Assembly: GCA_014804905.1 (NCBI GenBank)
Contig: JAAUYX010000047.1
Span: forward strand, 1 to 33,886
Reading direction: 5' to 3'
Source of the DNA: Desulfovibrio sp.
Lineage (GTDB): Bacteria; Desulfobacterota; Desulfovibrionia; Desulfovibrionales; Desulfovibrionaceae
DNA length: 33,886 nucleotides
This document shows positions 33,326-33,886 of the stretch, one piece after another. The translations under genes and the position numbers were made by a program. Below the pieces are notes generated by a model. It had not been told where the DNA came from. It ran no database searches and was given only the letters and a program-made list of their open reading frames with translations. The first letter of the stretch is position 1. The number at the start of each line of letters is the position of its first letter.

Positions 33326-33886
33326 ATGGCACTGGAGCACAGCCGTGGCCCGCGGCCGCAAGCGGGCGAACTTGCCGTGGTGGTCGGCGCCGGGCGCTCG
33401 GGCCTCGCCGCCGCAAGGCTCTTGCGCAGGCTCGGCGCCGATGTCCGCCTGCTGGACAGGAAGGCCGACGCGCTCACCGACGCGCAGCAGGCGGAATTGC
33501 GCGCCGAGGGCATCGAGGTTGAGCTTGGCGAGCACACGCCCGCCCAGTTTGCGGGCGCTTCCTGGGTAATCCCGAGTCCGGGCCTCCCCATTGCCGCCAT
33601 CGAGCCGCTCGTGGAGGCCACCGTGGCCCCCGGAACAAAAGCGCCGGAAATCCTCGCCGAGATGGAGCTTGCCTGGCGCTGCCTCGACGACGAGCCCGTC
33701 ATAGCCGTCACCGGGACCAGCGGCAAGACCACCACGGCCTCGCTGGCCGCGGCCATGTTGCAGGCGCAGGGCTATACCGTCTTTCTCGGCGGCAATATTG
33801 GCACACCGCTCTCGGAATATGTGCTCGGGGGGCGCAAGGCCGATGTGCTGGTACTGGAGATTTCCAGTTTCCAGCTTCAGGGCTGC
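33326..33886 (+). CDS. murD: MurD, UDP-MurNAc-L-Ala:D-Glu ligase (N-terminal part)
   Basis: The first 187 codons; the gene runs off the window end. MurD adds D-Glu to UDP-MurNAc-L-Ala. It has a Rossmann-like start 'VVVGAGRSGLAAARLLRRLG' (about 19-38), 'SPGLPI', P-loop 'VTGTSGKTTTASLAAAML' (about 129-146), 'GGNIGTPL' and 'EISSFQLQ' at the window edge. These are standard MurD motifs. AGGAG sits just before ATG 33326. In other bacteria ftsW, murG and murC follow; here they would lie beyond the window. Confidence 0.95.
   Translation, partial: MALEHSRGPRPQAGELAVVVGAGRSGLAAARLLRRLGADVRLLDRKADALTDAQQAELRAEGIEVELGEHTPAQFAGASWVIPSPGLPIAAIEPLVEATVAPGTKAPEILAEMELAWRCLDDEPVIAVTGTSGKTTTASLAAAMLQAQGYTVFLGGNIGTPLSEYVLGGRKADVLVLEISSFQLQGC

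Overview
The window is a high-GC bacterial chromosome segment (roughly two-thirds G+C by eye) with tightly packed genes, frequent 1-4 nt start/stop overlaps and AGGAGG-type ribosome binding sites. An autotransporter, a meso-DAP-type MurE, a single-PASTA FtsI, a type III glutamine synthetase and the overall protein style fit a Gram-negative, anaerobic deltaproteobacterium of the Desulfovibrio type (Desulfobacterota). That placement is inference from protein character, not from a search.

Layout. 1-234: 3' end of ettA. 271-1863: exported DUF4139 protein. 2036-4741: type V autotransporter with its own promoter and terminator. 4818-10075 (minus): yhaO-yhaN, an SbcD/SbcC-like nuclease-ATPase pair. 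10233-11273 (minus): a PaaI-type thioesterase followed by a helical-repeat protein. 11367-12299 (minus): Tim44-domain membrane protein. 12421-13788 (minus): glmU. 14061-16070: groES-groEL behind a structured leader. 16204-17052: serine esterase. 17116-18498 (minus): YkgJ-type cysteine-cluster protein and an atypical J-domain protein. 18686-19819: TDT-family transporter. 19824-22457 (minus): SlyD-like FKBP and glnN. 22673-25117: large protein with two degenerate GGDEF-like domains and TPRs. 25301-33886: start of the dcw (division and cell wall) cluster, mraZ-rsmH-ftsL-ftsI-murE-murF-mraY-murD, running off the window end.

How it works together. GlmU makes UDP-GlcNAc, the precursor that MurE, MurF, MraY and MurD turn into peptidoglycan precursors; FtsI cross-links septal peptidoglycan and FtsL links to the divisome. 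The dcw genes form one unit with nearly every junction overlapping, read from a TTGACA promoter followed by repeats that look like MraZ autoregulatory boxes. Protein quality control is represented by GroESL, the FKBP and the J-domain protein.

Most of the window is housekeeping and I did not find an unmistakable new system. The least explained items are the tandem degenerate-GGDEF/TPR protein whose promoter places the start codon at the transcript start, a CTAGACTC -10-like element repeated in three intergenic regions with 17-nt spacers, the YhaN ATPase with a mid-coil membrane hairpin, the only structured gap inside the otherwise overlapping dcw operon, and the multi-hairpin groESL leader. 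No tRNA, rRNA, CRISPR array, insertion sequence or integrase was seen, and no gene-free stretch exceeds about 275 bases.
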